From: Roseibium sp. MMSF_3412
Lineage (GTDB): Bacteria > Pseudomonadota > Alphaproteobacteria > Rhizobiales > Stappiaceae
DNA: 64,000 nt
Assembly: GCF_030733265.1 (NCBI RefSeq)
Contig: NZ_JASHJI010000003.1
Coordinates: forward strand, 310,001-374,000
Direction: 5' to 3'
Shown piece by piece: positions 17,372-26,584 of this stretch. The first letter of the stretch is position 1, and every line of letters begins with the position of its first letter. The position numbers were made by a program, and so were the translations under genes. The notes under the pieces are model-generated. The model made no database searches and was not told where the DNA came from. It saw only the letters and a list, made by a program, of their open reading frames with translations.

Positions 17372-17824
17372 TCACGCTTCCCCGCGCATCTGCACCAGGT
17401 AGATGTGCTCGGCAAACAGGACGGTTTCGTCCCGCTGGTTCAGGACCTCGCACTTCTCGAAAACCTGCCCCATGCCGTCCCGTTTCGGGTCCGGAAACTT
17501 CCGGTCAATCGTCAGGCGCGTGCGGATCGTGTCGTTGATATGAACCGGCCTGATGAAACGCAGTCGGTCGTAGCCGTAGGAAAAGGCCACGGGATTGATG
17601 GCGCTCGCCGTCAATCCGATGCCGATGGAAAACACCATTGTGCCATGGGCGATGCGCTGTCCGAAGTCCTGCCTGGCGCACCACTCGGCATCCATGTGAT
17701 GCGGGAAGAAGTCACCCGTGTGCCCGGCATGGACGACAAAATCCGTTTCCGTAATCGTTCGGCCGAATGTCTCGCGGACATGCCCGATTTCGTAGTCCTC
17801 GTAGTAGATTTCCTCAATGTTCAT
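17372..17824 (-). CDS. MaoC-family (R)-specific hydratase/dehydratase B
   Basis: 150 residues with a single hot-dog domain. The hydratase-2 motif is intact: TGDFFPHH gives Asp38 and His43 at the catalytic spacing, followed by [13 protein letters not shown] and [20 protein letters not shown]. Enzymes of this family add water to, or remove it from, enoyl- or 3-hydroxyacyl-CoA thioesters, including mesaconyl-CoA-type substrates. It is paralogous to protein A, 72 bases downstream. Its start overlaps the stop of the Gfo/Idh/MocA gene by four bases, so translation is probably coupled. The CoA thioester it uses may be produced by one of the two CoA-transferases. Confidence 0.9.
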   Translation of the reverse strand: MNIEEIYYEDYEIGHVRETFGRTITETDFVVHAGHTGDFFPHHMDAEWCARQDFGQRIAHGTMVFSIGIGLTASAINPVAFSYGYDRLRFIRPVHINDTIRTRLTIDRKFPDPKRDGMGQVFEKCEVLNQRDETVLFAEHIYLVQMRGEA

Positions 17825-18876
17825 TGCGGCTTCCTTGCAATCGGCGTGGCAGGTGCAGCGCTGCTTTCGTAGGCGGCTTCGACAAGAGCCATCGTGTACC
17901 AGGCATCCTCGACACCGCTGATAAGGTGCTCTTCTTCCCCGGTGGCGACACGCTGCAACTGGCTCATCCGGCTGGTGAAGGCATCCGGAAACCAGCTGCC
18001 GTCAAGCTCAATGCTCCGCCAGCCGTCACCTGTGTTGATTTCAAGAATGTCCGGTTCGCCCCTGGGGTAATCGAGATTGACACCGAGCTGCAGGTAAGCA
18101 GCGCCCTTTGTCCCGCAGATGCGGAACTCGCACGCCTGGTGTTTGCGGCCGAATGCATGATTGTGGTTGATCGACAGGGCACAGCGGACGGTGTCACCAT
18201 AGTCCAGGATCGCGGCCGTGCGCGTCTGCGCAATTCTGGACGAGGGATGCCCCATCGACTTGGCATGCACGCCCGACGGATCACCCAGCAGGCCGCGGAT
18301 GAAATCGAGATAGTGAATGGAGTGCAGGCTGATTTCAACGCGCGGCAGAGGCTCGAGAAACTTCCACAGGCCCCAGGGCGTATCGAGTGCAAGCCAGGCG
18401 TCGAAATCCACGATTTCACCGAGGAGCCCCCTGTTCACCGCATCCCGCAAGGCCAGCATCATGGGTGCAAAGCGCAATTGAAAATTGACCGCAGCCAGAA
18501 GCTCGCGTTCCCTGCAGATCTTCAGGATCTCGGACGCACCTTCCAGGTCGCTTCCCATGGGCTTCTGAAGCAGGACCGCGGCCCCTTGGGGAAGCATGGA
18601 AAGAATGCCCGCATGGGCATCAGGTGGTGTTGCAAGATCGAATATCGCGCCCGCTTGGCCGGTGGCTTCTTCCGGGCTGGAAAATGCCTTTATTCCGTGT
18701 GTCTGCGCGACCGCCCGCGCCTTTTCCAGATCCGGGTCGTAGAGGCCCGCGACGGGATATGCGGCATTGGCATAGGCTGGCAGATGTGCGTCCGTCACGA
18801 TGGAGCCCGCTCCGAAAATGACGATCGGTTTCGGATTGGCCGCTCTTGGCCAGTGCTGTTGCAGATCCTCAAGCAT
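17821..18876 (-). CDS. Gfo/Idh/MocA-family NAD(P)-dependent dehydrogenase
   Basis: 351 residues from the ATG at 18876 (a start at 18897 adds seven). The Rossmann glycine motif [14 protein letters not shown] is near residue 20. The lysine of the family's EKP motif is kept in the variant LLQKPMG. The catalytic histidine region [16 protein letters not shown] has the usual H-x3-D spacing. Members oxidise sugars, inositols or sugar acids, often giving lactones. In this operon it would be the oxidation step ahead of the lactonases and the enolase-superfamily dehydratase. Confidence 0.9.
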   Translation of the reverse strand: MLEDLQQHWPRAANPKPIVIFGAGSIVTDAHLPAYANAAYPVAGLYDPDLEKARAVAQTHGIKAFSSPEEATGQAGAIFDLATPPDAHAGILSMLPQGAAVLLQKPMGSDLEGASEILKICRERELLAAVNFQLRFAPMMLALRDAVNRGLLGEIVDFDAWLALDTPWGLWKFLEPLPRVEISLHSIHYLDFIRGLLGDPSGVHAKSMGHPSSRIAQTRTAAILDYGDTVRCALSINHNHAFGRKHQACEFRICGTKGAAYLQLGVNLDYPRGEPDILEINTGDGWRSIELDGSWFPDAFTSRMSQLQRVATGEEEHLISGVEDAWYTMALVEAAYESSAAPATPIARKPQ

Positions 18877-19011
18877 CGCGTTTCCAGAGCCTCTCAACTA
18901 TTGAGCAGGAAAACCGGCTGTACCGGCTTCCTCGAAGGGTCCTAGTCACCTGAATCTGAAGTTCGCTTCGGAGACTGCCGGAGCAATGATGCGCACTTCA
19001 AATTCACCGCA

Positions 19012-19341
19012 TTAGTCCAGGTGGAAAACCTCTTCCATCATGGCCCACCATTCCCCGTCCTTCCGGGTTTCCAGCGGTATCTGGCAGGGCATGCAGACAT
19101 CCCACCAGCGCTGCGTTTCCGGATCGGCGGCCATTTTCGCAGCGTCGGCCGCAAAGTCCTCGCCGTGATACTCCCAGTAGCCGAAGAGCAGGTTTTCCGG
19201 TTCCTTGAGGTAGATGGAATAGTTGCGGATGTTGCAGTCCGAGATCATCTTCAGAACGCCTGGCCAGACATCGGCATGCAGCCGCTTGTATTCGGCGACT
19301 TTGTCCGGCTCCAGGCCGATCATCATTCCCATTCTTTGCAT
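19012..19341 (-). CDS. L-rhamnose mutarotase (RhaM)-family protein
   Basis: 109 residues with the RhaM signature: HADVWPGVLKMISDCNIRNYSIYL, then LFGYWEYHGEDF, then WWDVCMPCQIPL. RhaM (YiiL) interconverts alpha and beta anomers of L-rhamnose, using a His and Tyr/Trp pocket in a dimeric ferredoxin-like fold. Its presence implies that the importer brings in a reducing sugar, probably a 6-deoxyhexose or similar. It is ten bases downstream of the enolase-superfamily gene and in the same operon. A 135-base gap with no gene follows before the dehydrogenase. Confidence 0.93.
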   Translation of the reverse strand: MQRMGMMIGLEPDKVAEYKRLHADVWPGVLKMISDCNIRNYSIYLKEPENLLFGYWEYHGEDFAADAAKMAADPETQRWWDVCMPCQIPLETRKDGEWWAMMEEVFHLD

Positions 19342-19350
19342 GACGCGCTC

Positions 19351-20463
19351 CTATTGCGGGAATTCGGCATCGAACGTTGCGATCCGGGCCGCAGCCAGCT
19401 TGCCCTCGTCCCAGTCGATCCCGAGACCCGGTGTATCGGACGGATAGGCACAGCCAGCCTCCATGCGCATCGACGACGCGGTCAGACTGTCGAGCTGCGG
19501 AATGTATTCCAGCCAGGGCGCGTTCGGGATTGCGCAGACAAGACTGACATGAAGCTCCATCAGGAAATGCGGGCAGACCGGGACATTGTGGGCTTCGGCC
19601 AGATGCGCAACCTTCATCCAGGGCGTGATGCCGCCGATACGGGCCACATCGACTTGCACGATGGAGGCCGCGCCGCTCACCAGATAGTCCTTGAACTGGC
19701 TGAGAGAATAAAGGCTCTCGCCGACAGCAATCGGGACGGAAGTGTGCGCGGCGAGGCGCGCGTGTTCCATCACATCGTCGGCCGGCATCGGCTCCTCAAA
19801 CCAGCCGATATTGAATTCCTCCAGCACCCTGGCCCGGCGCGTCGCCTCGGCACGCGAGAAGCACTGGTTGGCATCGACCATGATTTCATAGGCATCGCCC
19901 ACCGCCTCTCGTACGGCCTTCAGGCGCGCGCGGTCCTCGCTCAGATGCGGGCGGCCGATCTTGATCTTGGACCCCGCAAACCCCATCGCCTGGGCGGCAA
20001 GCGCGTCATCGACCAGAGCCTGTGTCTCGATGTGAAGCCAGCCACCCTCGGTGGTGTACATCGGCACGTGATCCTTCGCGCCGCCGAGCATCCGCCAAAG
20101 CGGCAATCCGGCCCGTTTGCAGCGCAGGTCCCAGAGCGCCGTGTCGATCGCCGCAAGCGCCAGCGACGTGATTGCTCCGACCGCCGTTGCGTGCGTTGAA
20201 AACAGGAGATCGCGCCAGATCCGGTCGATCTCCTCGGCCTCCCGCCCGATCAACCGAGGCACCAGGGTATGGCCGAGCAGCGCCATGATGGCCGGTCCGC
20301 CCTGGCCGATCGTGTAGCTGTAGCCGCGCCCGGTTACACCGTCGGCGTCGGTGATCTCGACAAATGGCGTTTCCTGGCTGACGAAGCTCTGGATCGCATC
20401 GACCCGCTTCACCTTGGGCTTCAGGTCAGCCATGTAAATCCGGATTGTTTTGATCTCGGCCAT
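19351..20463 (-). CDS. Enolase-superfamily sugar-acid dehydratase (mandelate racemase/MLE family)
   Basis: 370 residues. The capping domain is N-terminal; the barrel has SKIKIG with Lys166 and Lys168 (KxK), metal ligands at about Asp197 (MVDANQ), Glu223 (WFEEP) and Glu249 (VGES), and a His-Asp dyad Asp272/His299 (QVDVAR, CPHFLMELH). This is the mandelate-racemase subgroup pattern, which includes many acid-sugar dehydratases making 2-keto-3-deoxy acids. Which aldonate it uses cannot be read from sequence; the mutarotase next door suggests a rhamnonate- or fuconate-like acid. GAGGT precedes the ATG, and only three bases separate it from the upstream ATPase gene. Confidence 0.9.
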   Translation of the reverse strand: MAEIKTIRIYMADLKPKVKRVDAIQSFVSQETPFVEITDADGVTGRGYSYTIGQGGPAIMALLGHTLVPRLIGREAEEIDRIWRDLLFSTHATAVGAITSLALAAIDTALWDLRCKRAGLPLWRMLGGAKDHVPMYTTEGGWLHIETQALVDDALAAQAMGFAGSKIKIGRPHLSEDRARLKAVREAVGDAYEIMVDANQCFSRAEATRRARVLEEFNIGWFEEPMPADDVMEHARLAAHTSVPIAVGESLYSLSQFKDYLVSGAASIVQVDVARIGGITPWMKVAHLAEAHNVPVCPHFLMELHVSLVCAIPNAPWLEYIPQLDSLTASSMRMEAGCAYPSDTPGLGIDWDEGKLAAARIATFDAEFPQ

Positions 20464-20466
20464 CTT

Positions 20467-21555
20467 TTACCTCAGCGACTGCTGGCTGTTCGCATCAAAC
20501 AAATGACAGCGTGTCAGGTCCAGTTGAAAGCGCAACTCTTCGCCGTCCGAAACAGGGCGTGGATTCAGCATCTTTGCCTGGACTTCCTTGCCGGCGAGCG
20601 ATCCGAACAGGAGGGTTTCCGTACCCAGCGGTTCGGAAAGATCCACCTTCATGTCGAACTCGGTAAAGCCACCTTCCATCGGCATCGCATGCCCTGCGGG
20701 CATGAGATTGTCTGACCGGAACCCGAGTATGACCTCCTGGCCGTTCACGACCTTGCCGGAAAACGGATCGGGCACGGCGATCTGCGGGCCACCCTCAATG
20801 GCGATCTCACCGTCCGCGACCCGCCCGGCGAGAAGGTTCATCGGCGGCGAGCCGATAAACGTCGCGACAAAGGTATTGGCAGGCGTCTCGAACACCTCAA
20901 GCGGCGTGCCGACCTGTTCGATGTGACCATCGCGCATGATCACGATCCGGTCGGCCAGCGTCATCGCCTCCACCTGATCGTGCGTGACGTAGACGATTGT
21001 CGATTTGACCTTCTGGTGCAACTTCTTGATTTCGGTGCGCATTTGCGTCCGCAGCTTCGCATCGAGGTTCGACAGTGGTTCGTCGAAAAGAAACACGTCC
21101 GGATGCCGCACGATGGCGCGTCCCATCGCCACCCTTTGACGTTGTCCGCCGGAGAGCGCACCGGGCTTGCGGTCCATGTATTCCGAGAGGCTCAGGATCT
21201 GCGCCGCGGCCTCCACGGCCCGGTCGATCTCCTCTTGCGGCCGCTTTGCGATCTTGAGCGAGAAGCCGAGGTTTTCACGCACGGTCATGTGCGGATAAAG
21301 GGCGTAGTTCTGAAACACCATCGAGATGTTGCGGTTGCGCGGCGGCAGGTCGTTCACCACCCGCTCGCCGATGGAAATCTCGCCGTCCGAGATGGCTTCC
21401 AGACCCGCGATCATCCGGAGTGTCGTCGATTTTCCGCATCCCGAAGGTCCGACCAGCACGACGAACTCGTTGTCGTCGATTTCCAGATCAATGCCGTGAA
21501 CGACCTGCAACGCGCCGTATTTCTTGACCACCTTCCGCAGGTTAACTTTCGCCAT
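20467..21555 (-). CDS. Sugar ABC transporter ATP-binding protein (UgpC/MalK type)
   Basis: 362 residues. Walker A GPSGCGKST is at 36-44, the Q-loop at MVFQNYALYPHMTV, the signature at LSGGQRQRVAMGRA and Walker B at VFLFDEPLSNLDAKLR, followed by the H-loop VTHDQVEAMTLADRI. The C-terminal about 120 residues form the TOBE/OB regulatory domain of the MalK/UgpC class (FIGSPPMNLLAGRV). It energises the CUT1-type importer encoded by the two permease genes upstream, eight bases away. Confidence 0.95.
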   Translation of the reverse strand: MAKVNLRKVVKKYGALQVVHGIDLEIDDNEFVVLVGPSGCGKSTTLRMIAGLEAISDGEISIGERVVNDLPPRNRNISMVFQNYALYPHMTVRENLGFSLKIAKRPQEEIDRAVEAAAQILSLSEYMDRKPGALSGGQRQRVAMGRAIVRHPDVFLFDEPLSNLDAKLRTQMRTEIKKLHQKVKSTIVYVTHDQVEAMTLADRIVIMRDGHIEQVGTPLEVFETPANTFVATFIGSPPMNLLAGRVADGEIAIEGGPQIAVPDPFSGKVVNGQEVILGFRSDNLMPAGHAMPMEGGFTEFDMKVDLSEPLGTETLLFGSLAGKEVQAKMLNPRPVSDGEELRFQLDLTRCHLFDANSQQSLR

Positions 21556-21562
21556 TTTGGTC

Positions 21563-22429
21563 TTATCCTTTGACGCCGCCGAAGGTCAGGCCGGCAATAA
21601 GGTGTTTCTGGACGAGGAAGGTGAGGATCAGCGCCGGTATGATCATCAGCACCGCAAGCGCGCACATCCCTCCCCAGTTGATGGTGAACTCGCTCGTGAA
21701 ATCCCGAAGGCCGACCGGCATGGTCTTGGAAAAGGTCGACCGGGTCAGCTGGCTGGCGAGCGCGTATTCGTTCCAGCTTGTGAGGAAGGCGAAAATGCCG
21801 GCCGATGCGACACCCGCGCGGGCCACCGGAAACTCGACCTTCCAGAACGCCTGCCAGCGCGTGCAGCCGTCGATTTCCGCCGCCTCCGCGAGTTCGACCG
21901 GCACCTGGCGGAAGAAACCGTCGATCAGCCAGATCGTGAAGGGCACGTTAAGCGCCACATAGACCAAGATCAGCCCCATATGCGTATCGATCAGCCCCGT
22001 CTTGGCCATGACGATGAAGAGAGGCAGGGAGAGCGAAACGCCAGGGACCGCCCGCGTCAGCATCAGGCCGATGAAGATGGACGCCTTGCCCTTGAACCTG
22101 AACCGGGCAAAGGCATACCCGCCGGCCATGCCGACCAGGATCGCGATCAGTGTCGAAGTGACCGAAATGATCAGCGAGTTGGTGAAATACTGAAGCACCG
22201 GCACGCCGCCTTCGCCGACGGCGCCGAACATGGCGCGGTAATTGTCGAGGTTGAGGTCGCCCGGCACCCAGACCGGCGGTTTTGCCATGATCTCGACGGT
22301 CGGACGGAACGAGTTGAGGACCACCCACAGGCCCGGCACGCAGATGATGGCCATTGCAATGAACAGCGTTACGAAGTGCAGCACCTTCAGGAGGCGGGCC
22401 CGTATCCGGTATTGAAGATTTTCATTCAT
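21563..22429 (-). CDS. Sugar ABC transporter permease (MalG type)
   Basis: 288 residues with six predicted membrane segments and the EAA loop ELAEAAEIDGCTRWQAFWKVEFP that docks on the ATPase. The MalG-like C-terminus (QKHLIAGLTFGGVKG) is intact. It sits between the second permease (three bases upstream) and the ATPase gene, and belongs to the CUT1 family of carbohydrate importers. Confidence 0.94.
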   Translation of the reverse strand: MNENLQYRIRARLLKVLHFVTLFIAMAIICVPGLWVVLNSFRPTVEIMAKPPVWVPGDLNLDNYRAMFGAVGEGGVPVLQYFTNSLIISVTSTLIAILVGMAGGYAFARFRFKGKASIFIGLMLTRAVPGVSLSLPLFIVMAKTGLIDTHMGLILVYVALNVPFTIWLIDGFFRQVPVELAEAAEIDGCTRWQAFWKVEFPVARAGVASAGIFAFLTSWNEYALASQLTRSTFSKTMPVGLRDFTSEFTINWGGMCALAVLMIIPALILTFLVQKHLIAGLTFGGVKG

Positions 22430-22432
22430 GTC

Positions 22433-23329
22433 TCAGCCCGCCATGCCAAGTTCGCTCCGCGCAGCGTTCAGCTTGCGGAAGAAGTAGATGGTGAAGAAGA
22501 TCGCGAGAAAGATCGAGATGTAGCCCATCGCGTTTGCGTAGCCCATCTTGGCATCGACATAACCGGTCCTGCCGATCAGCGTCCAAAGCAGCTCGGTCCG
22601 GCGCGCGGGACCGCCATTCGTCATGATCTGGACGATGTCATAGGCGCGCGCGACATCGAGCGAACGGATCGCCAGCGCGATATAGATGAACGGCATGATG
22701 TAGGGCAGCGTAATGTGCCGGAAGCTTTGCCAGGGCGTACAGCCATCGACCTTCGCCGCCTCGATCGGGTCCCGAGGCACCGCGAACAGGCCGGCCAGGA
22801 TCAGGATCGCGAACACCGATGTCGACGACCACATTTCGGCAACCAGGATCGAGAAGAAGGCGAGTTGCCCGTCAACCAGCCAGGGAATCGCGACGTTGGA
22901 GAGCCCGAGCGACTGCAGGGCATTGTTCACCAGGCCGACATTGTCGTTGAAGATGAACTTGAACTGGAACCCGACAAGGATCGGCGAGAACATCATCGGG
23001 AACATCATGACGGTGCGCAGGGTGCGCTGGCCATACGTGACCTTGTTGACCAGCAGCGCCAGGCCGAGACCCATCAGCATTTCAAGGTTGAGCGCAATTG
23101 TCAGCAGGAGGATCGTTCTTCCGAAGGCAGCCCAGAAATGCGCGCTCTCAATCGCCTTTTCATAGTTATAGGTGCCGATCCACTTGTAGAGCGTTTCGGG
23201 GCGCGTCAGCCGGTACGGCGTAAAACTTGAATAGAGCGACAGCAGCAGCGGGATCAGCACCACTGCCGAAAGGATGATGATCGCGGGCAGCAGCAGAACG
23301 AACCAGGGCGGTGGCCGGAAGCGTGACAT
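22433..23329 (-). CDS. Sugar ABC transporter permease (MalF/UgpA type)
   Basis: 298 residues with six predicted membrane segments, starting MSRFRPPPWFVLLLPAIIIL. The EAA loop is PIEAAKVDGCTPWQSFRHITLP. It lies downstream of the substrate-binding protein gene across a gap that contains two tandem stem-loops, a layout that often lowers permease expression relative to the binding protein. Confidence 0.94.
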   Translation of the reverse strand: MSRFRPPPWFVLLLPAIIILSAVVLIPLLLSLYSSFTPYRLTRPETLYKWIGTYNYEKAIESAHFWAAFGRTILLLTIALNLEMLMGLGLALLVNKVTYGQRTLRTVMMFPMMFSPILVGFQFKFIFNDNVGLVNNALQSLGLSNVAIPWLVDGQLAFFSILVAEMWSSTSVFAILILAGLFAVPRDPIEAAKVDGCTPWQSFRHITLPYIMPFIYIALAIRSLDVARAYDIVQIMTNGGPARRTELLWTLIGRTGYVDAKMGYANAMGYISIFLAIFFTIYFFRKLNAARSELGMAG

Positions 23330-23373
23330 TGCTTGCGTCCTTGAAAACGGGAAATTTCAGTGGAACCGTGATG

Positions 23374-23417
23374 CCGGGCCGCGCCCGGAAAGGGACCGGG
23401 GAACGTATCCCCCGGTC
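23374..23417 (-). promoter_or_regulatory. Two tandem stem-loops between SBP and permease genes
   Basis: On plus-strand coordinates, GACCGGGG (23394-23401) pairs with CCCCGGTC (23410-23417), and CCGGGC (23374-23379) pairs with GCCCGG (23383-23388). Neither is followed by a T-run in the direction of transcription. They therefore look like mRNA-stabilising or attenuating hairpins rather than full terminators. Confidence 0.6.
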
Positions 23418-23431
23418 AATCGGCGGCACCG

Positions 23432-24739
23432 TCAGTAGACGCCGTTTTCCTGCATCATCTCGTCCACGGCTTCAGAGGCATCGCTCAACGCGTCGTCGAT
23501 CGACTTGTCGCCAAGGATCGCGGCCTGAAGCTCGGGATAGATGAGGTTGGTCGCTTCGATCCAGTATGGCGTCTGTGGCGCCGGGAACGCATGCGAGGCG
23601 GCCGCCTGGAAAGCCTTGAGCACTTCGGTCCGGTAGGCGTCGCCTTCAGCCGAGGAGACAACATGGCCCCAGACGGCCGTCCGGGTCGGCAACGGACCGG
23701 CGGAGCTTTCCAGCTTCTGGCTGTCCTCGTTTGTCAACCAGGCAACCAGGGACGCCGCGGCTTCCTTGTTGTCGCAGGATTCCGTGACAGAAAAACCATG
23801 GTGCCCGGACCAGCCGGTGCGAACCCCGGCGGTGCCCGCAGGCTGCACCTTGACGCCGACATTGCCGGCGGCCTTGGAGGAGTCCTCTCCGTTGAAGAAC
23901 CCGGCCCAGCCCGGCCAGTCCAGGTTCAGGGCAATCGTTCCGGACGCAAAGCCCTGACCGAGATCGTCCCAGAGATAGGAGGTCGTACCGGGAGGAACGG
24001 CGCCGGCCTCGTAAAGGTCGACGAACCACTTCAGCGCGCGTTTGCCGGCGTCTGAATTGAACGCAGGCGACCAATCGTCGTTGAAAAGCTGCCCGCCCTC
24101 GGCGATCACCAATTCGTAAAAGCGGCCGACGATGGCCTCGTCCTTGCCGGCATATTGCGTGCCGTAGAAATTCGGAGCGTCGGTGAAGAAGATCGCCTGT
24201 TCCTTGTACTCGTCCCAGGTGTCGGGCGGAGCCAGATCACGGCCGGTCTTCGCCTTGTAGGCGGCCTTGTTGTCGTCGTCCTCGTAGACGGATTTCAGGT
24301 AATAGAGCGCCGATACATCAAACTGCGCGCGCGGCAGCATGACCAGTGCGTCGCCGATCTTGGAGGCAGCGATATTCGACGGGACATACTCCGCGATGAA
24401 GTCGGCAGTGAGAAACGGCGTCAGGTCCGTGTAGAGGCTCGGATACTGGGACGCGAAGGAAGAGTGGTTGGAACCAACACACCAGCCGAGCGTGCCCGCG
24501 GCCAGGTCGGACTTGAATTCCTTGTCGAGTTCAAAGTGGTTTTTCTTCGAAATGACATCGACCTTCGCGCCGGTCTTTTCTTCCCATTCGCCGATACGGG
24601 CGTAAAGCGCTTCGTATTGCTGGCCACCGATCAACTTGGCCTGGAGTGTCACGCCGTCGAACTCACCGGCAGCAGCATTGCCGGCAACGGCCACCAGCGC
24701 GGTCGCGCATAGCAGCGATTTCAATCTCTGATTACCCAT
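23432..24739 (-). CDS. Extracellular sugar-binding protein of ABC transporter
   Basis: 435 residues, family-1 solute-binding protein. A signal peptide (MGNQRLKSLLCATALVAVAG, then NAAAG) is followed by the typical IGEWEEKTGAKVDVIS and later TIALNLDWPGWAGFFNG and TGWSGHHGFSVTESCDNKEAA segments. It delivers sugar to the two CUT1 permeases downstream. GGGAGGAAC precedes the ATG. It heads the nine-gene minus-strand operon (importer, enolase-type dehydratase, mutarotase, dehydrogenase, two MaoC proteins). Confidence 0.93.
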   Translation of the reverse strand: MGNQRLKSLLCATALVAVAGNAAAGEFDGVTLQAKLIGGQQYEALYARIGEWEEKTGAKVDVISKKNHFELDKEFKSDLAAGTLGWCVGSNHSSFASQYPSLYTDLTPFLTADFIAEYVPSNIAASKIGDALVMLPRAQFDVSALYYLKSVYEDDDNKAAYKAKTGRDLAPPDTWDEYKEQAIFFTDAPNFYGTQYAGKDEAIVGRFYELVIAEGGQLFNDDWSPAFNSDAGKRALKWFVDLYEAGAVPPGTTSYLWDDLGQGFASGTIALNLDWPGWAGFFNGEDSSKAAGNVGVKVQPAGTAGVRTGWSGHHGFSVTESCDNKEAAASLVAWLTNEDSQKLESSAGPLPTRTAVWGHVVSSAEGDAYRTEVLKAFQAAASHAFPAPQTPYWIEATNLIYPELQAAILGDKSIDDALSDASEAVDEMMQENGVY

Positions 24740-24794
24740 CTGTTCCTCCCGTTAATCGGCGAAGGTCAGCCCTGCGCTTCGCGTCAACAATTCA

Positions 24795-24823
24795 TATATA
24801 AACTTGACTTTTATATTTAGTCA
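24795..24823. promoter_or_regulatory. Overlapping palindromes in the SBP/amidohydrolase divergent promoter
   Basis: Two nested inverted repeats are visible. ATATAAA (24795-24801) pairs with TTTATAT (24809-24815), and TTGACT (24803-24808) pairs with AGTCAA (24818-24823). The TTGACT arms can also serve as -35 boxes on both strands; on the plus strand a GATTAT lies 16 bases on. This is the likely control point for the transporter operon and the divergent amidohydrolase-IclR genes. Confidence 0.5.
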
Positions 24824-24855
24824 ACGATTATCTGGAGAACGGGAGGACCCTCACC

Positions 24856-25692
24856 ATGCTGTTCGATACACATCTGCACCTCATCTACCGGGACCGGCTG
24901 GATTATCCCTGGCTGAGCGATGTCGAGGCGCTGAACCGGGACAGCCGGTTCGACACCTATTCCCGCGACGCTGCGCGGCTCGGGATCGAGGGTTGCCTGC
25001 ACATGGAAGTCGACGTTGCCGAGCCGCTGATCGAAGACGAAACCCGGATGATCGAAGAACTGATGGCCGAGCCGGAAAGCCTGTTGCGCGGCGCCATTTC
25101 CTCATGCCGGCCTGAGCACACGGATTTTCCGGCCTTTCTGGAGCGTGCTGCTAGCAATCCGAGCGTCAAGGGACTGCGGCGCGTTCTTCACGTCGTTCCT
25201 GACGAGACAAGCACGACGGCGACCTTCCGGGACAACATCAGGCGCATGGCGGGAACGGGATTGACGTTTGATCTGTGCGTCTTCCCCCGGCAACACAACC
25301 TCGCCCTCGAACTTGTCGATCATTGCCCCGATGTTCAGTTCGTTCTCGATCACTGCGGCGTCCCCGATGTCGCCGCGCAGTCCTTCGACCCCTGGCGCGA
25401 AGGCATAAAGGCACTTTCACAAAGACCGAACGTGGCCGCCAAGATTTCAGGGGTCATTGCCTATGGCGACCCGCAGTCGTGGACGCTTGAAGACATCAGA
25501 CCCTATGTCGATGAAACCGCGGCGGCGTTCGGCTCGGACCGGATTGTCTGGGGATCCGACAGCCCTGTCTGCAATCTCGGAGGCGGTCTCGCGATCTGGG
25601 TGGCTGCCACCCATAATCTGACCGCAAGATGGTCCGATGACGAAAGGAACGCGCTTTACCGCAACAACGCTTGCAGGCTGTGGCACCTCTGA
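24856..25692 (+). CDS. Amidohydrolase_2-family lactonase
   Basis: 278 residues. The metal-binding THLH (His6, His8) opens a TIM-barrel amidohydrolase. Later metal ligands are in FVLDHCGVPD, and the terminal aspartate is in WGSDSPV (about 239). This family includes L-rhamnono-1,4-lactonase, L-fucono-lactonase and 4-sulfomuconolactone hydrolase. Given the mutarotase, dehydrogenase and sugar-acid dehydratase encoded divergently, hydrolysis of an aldonolactone is the best inference. GGGAGG is about nine bases before the ATG. It is the first gene of a plus-strand group with the IclR regulator, the signal-less SBP and the second CoA-transferase. Confidence 0.88.
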   Translation: MLFDTHLHLIYRDRLDYPWLSDVEALNRDSRFDTYSRDAARLGIEGCLHMEVDVAEPLIEDETRMIEELMAEPESLLRGAISSCRPEHTDFPAFLERAASNPSVKGLRRVLHVVPDETSTTATFRDNIRRMAGTGLTFDLCVFPRQHNLALELVDHCPDVQFVLDHCGVPDVAAQSFDPWREGIKALSQRPNVAAKISGVIAYGDPQSWTLEDIRPYVDETAAAFGSDRIVWGSDSPVCNLGGGLAIWVAATHNLTARWSDDERNALYRNNACRLWHL

Positions 25693-25741
25693 GGCACACA
25701 GTTCCTGTCTGCCTTATTGAATGCGAAACAAGGGGTGCCCG

Positions 25742-26551
25742 GTGTCGGAGAAAGTCAAGGACAACAAGGAAAGCGGCGAAGCCGACCCGAACCTGAAATA
25801 CAGCGCGCCCGCTTTGTCGAAGGGGCTCGACATTCTGGAACTCCTGGCCGAGCAGTCGCAGGGGCTCAAGAAAGCGGAAATCGCCCAGGCGCTCAACCGT
25901 TCCATAAGCGAGATCTATCGCATGCTGGCGGTTCTGCAGAGCCGCGGCTACGTGATGCTTGACAGCACCAGCGAACGCTACTCCCTGACCATGCGCATGT
26001 TCGAGCTGTCCCATCGGTTTCCGCCGACGAAACGCCTGACGGCGGTGGCTGGCGAAATCATGGAAGAAACGGCGATCAGACTGAATCAGTCCGTGCACCT
26101 GGCGATCCTCAACGGCAGCGAGATTCTTGTCATTGCGCAGGTCGATCCGCCGGGGAACAACATCACCTCCGTGCGTCTCGGAGCCCGTGTGCCGATGGTG
26201 TTCACCTCGTCCGGCGCCTGCCTGAGTTATCAGATGACACGCGAAAGACGGGCGCAGTTGTGCTCGAAAAATCCGAATTTCACGGAAGAGGCGCTGGAGG
26301 TCTTTGAAGACACGGTGCGGCAGGCCGCCGAAACAGGTGTTTGCCAGAGCCCGTCCGCAATCATTCAGGGCGTCCACAACGTCTCCGTTCCCATCATCGG
26401 GTTTGGCGGAGAGGTCGCTGCCTCGCTGACGGTGCCCTTTGTCAGGCGGCTCATCAAGTCCAGCGATCCGGACATCGACGCGTGCAAGAAGGTGCTGATT
26501 GATGCCGGCACGGAAATCTCGAAAAAGATCGGTGCCGGAGCAGCCGTCTGA
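25742..26551 (+). CDS. IclR-family transcriptional regulator
   Basis: 269 residues from a GTG start with AAGGGG seven bases upstream; an ATG at 25721 would add seven residues. The winged helix occupies about 25-90 (SKGLDILELLAEQSQG, KKAEIAQALNRSISEIYRML, YVMLDSTSERYSL). The rest is the GAF-like effector domain, ending LIDAGTEISKKIG. IclR proteins bind a small ligand and usually repress a nearby catabolic operon. Palindromes at 15592-15616 (TGAAA-N5-TTTCA core) and 24795-24823 are plausible binding sites. Confidence 0.93.
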   Translation: MSEKVKDNKESGEADPNLKYSAPALSKGLDILELLAEQSQGLKKAEIAQALNRSISEIYRMLAVLQSRGYVMLDSTSERYSLTMRMFELSHRFPPTKRLTAVAGEIMEETAIRLNQSVHLAILNGSEILVIAQVDPPGNNITSVRLGARVPMVFTSSGACLSYQMTRERRAQLCSKNPNFTEEALEVFEDTVRQAAETGVCQSPSAIIQGVHNVSVPIIGFGGEVAASLTVPFVRRLIKSSDPDIDACKKVLIDAGTEISKKIGAGAAV

Positions 26552-26584
26552 ATTGAGTTTGGAAGAAACAGGAAAGACAAGAGC

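Noticed and set aside
21524..23230. 568-codon plus-strand ORF opposite two permease genes
   Set aside because: Charged low-complexity translation typical of antisense frames; the permeases are certain.
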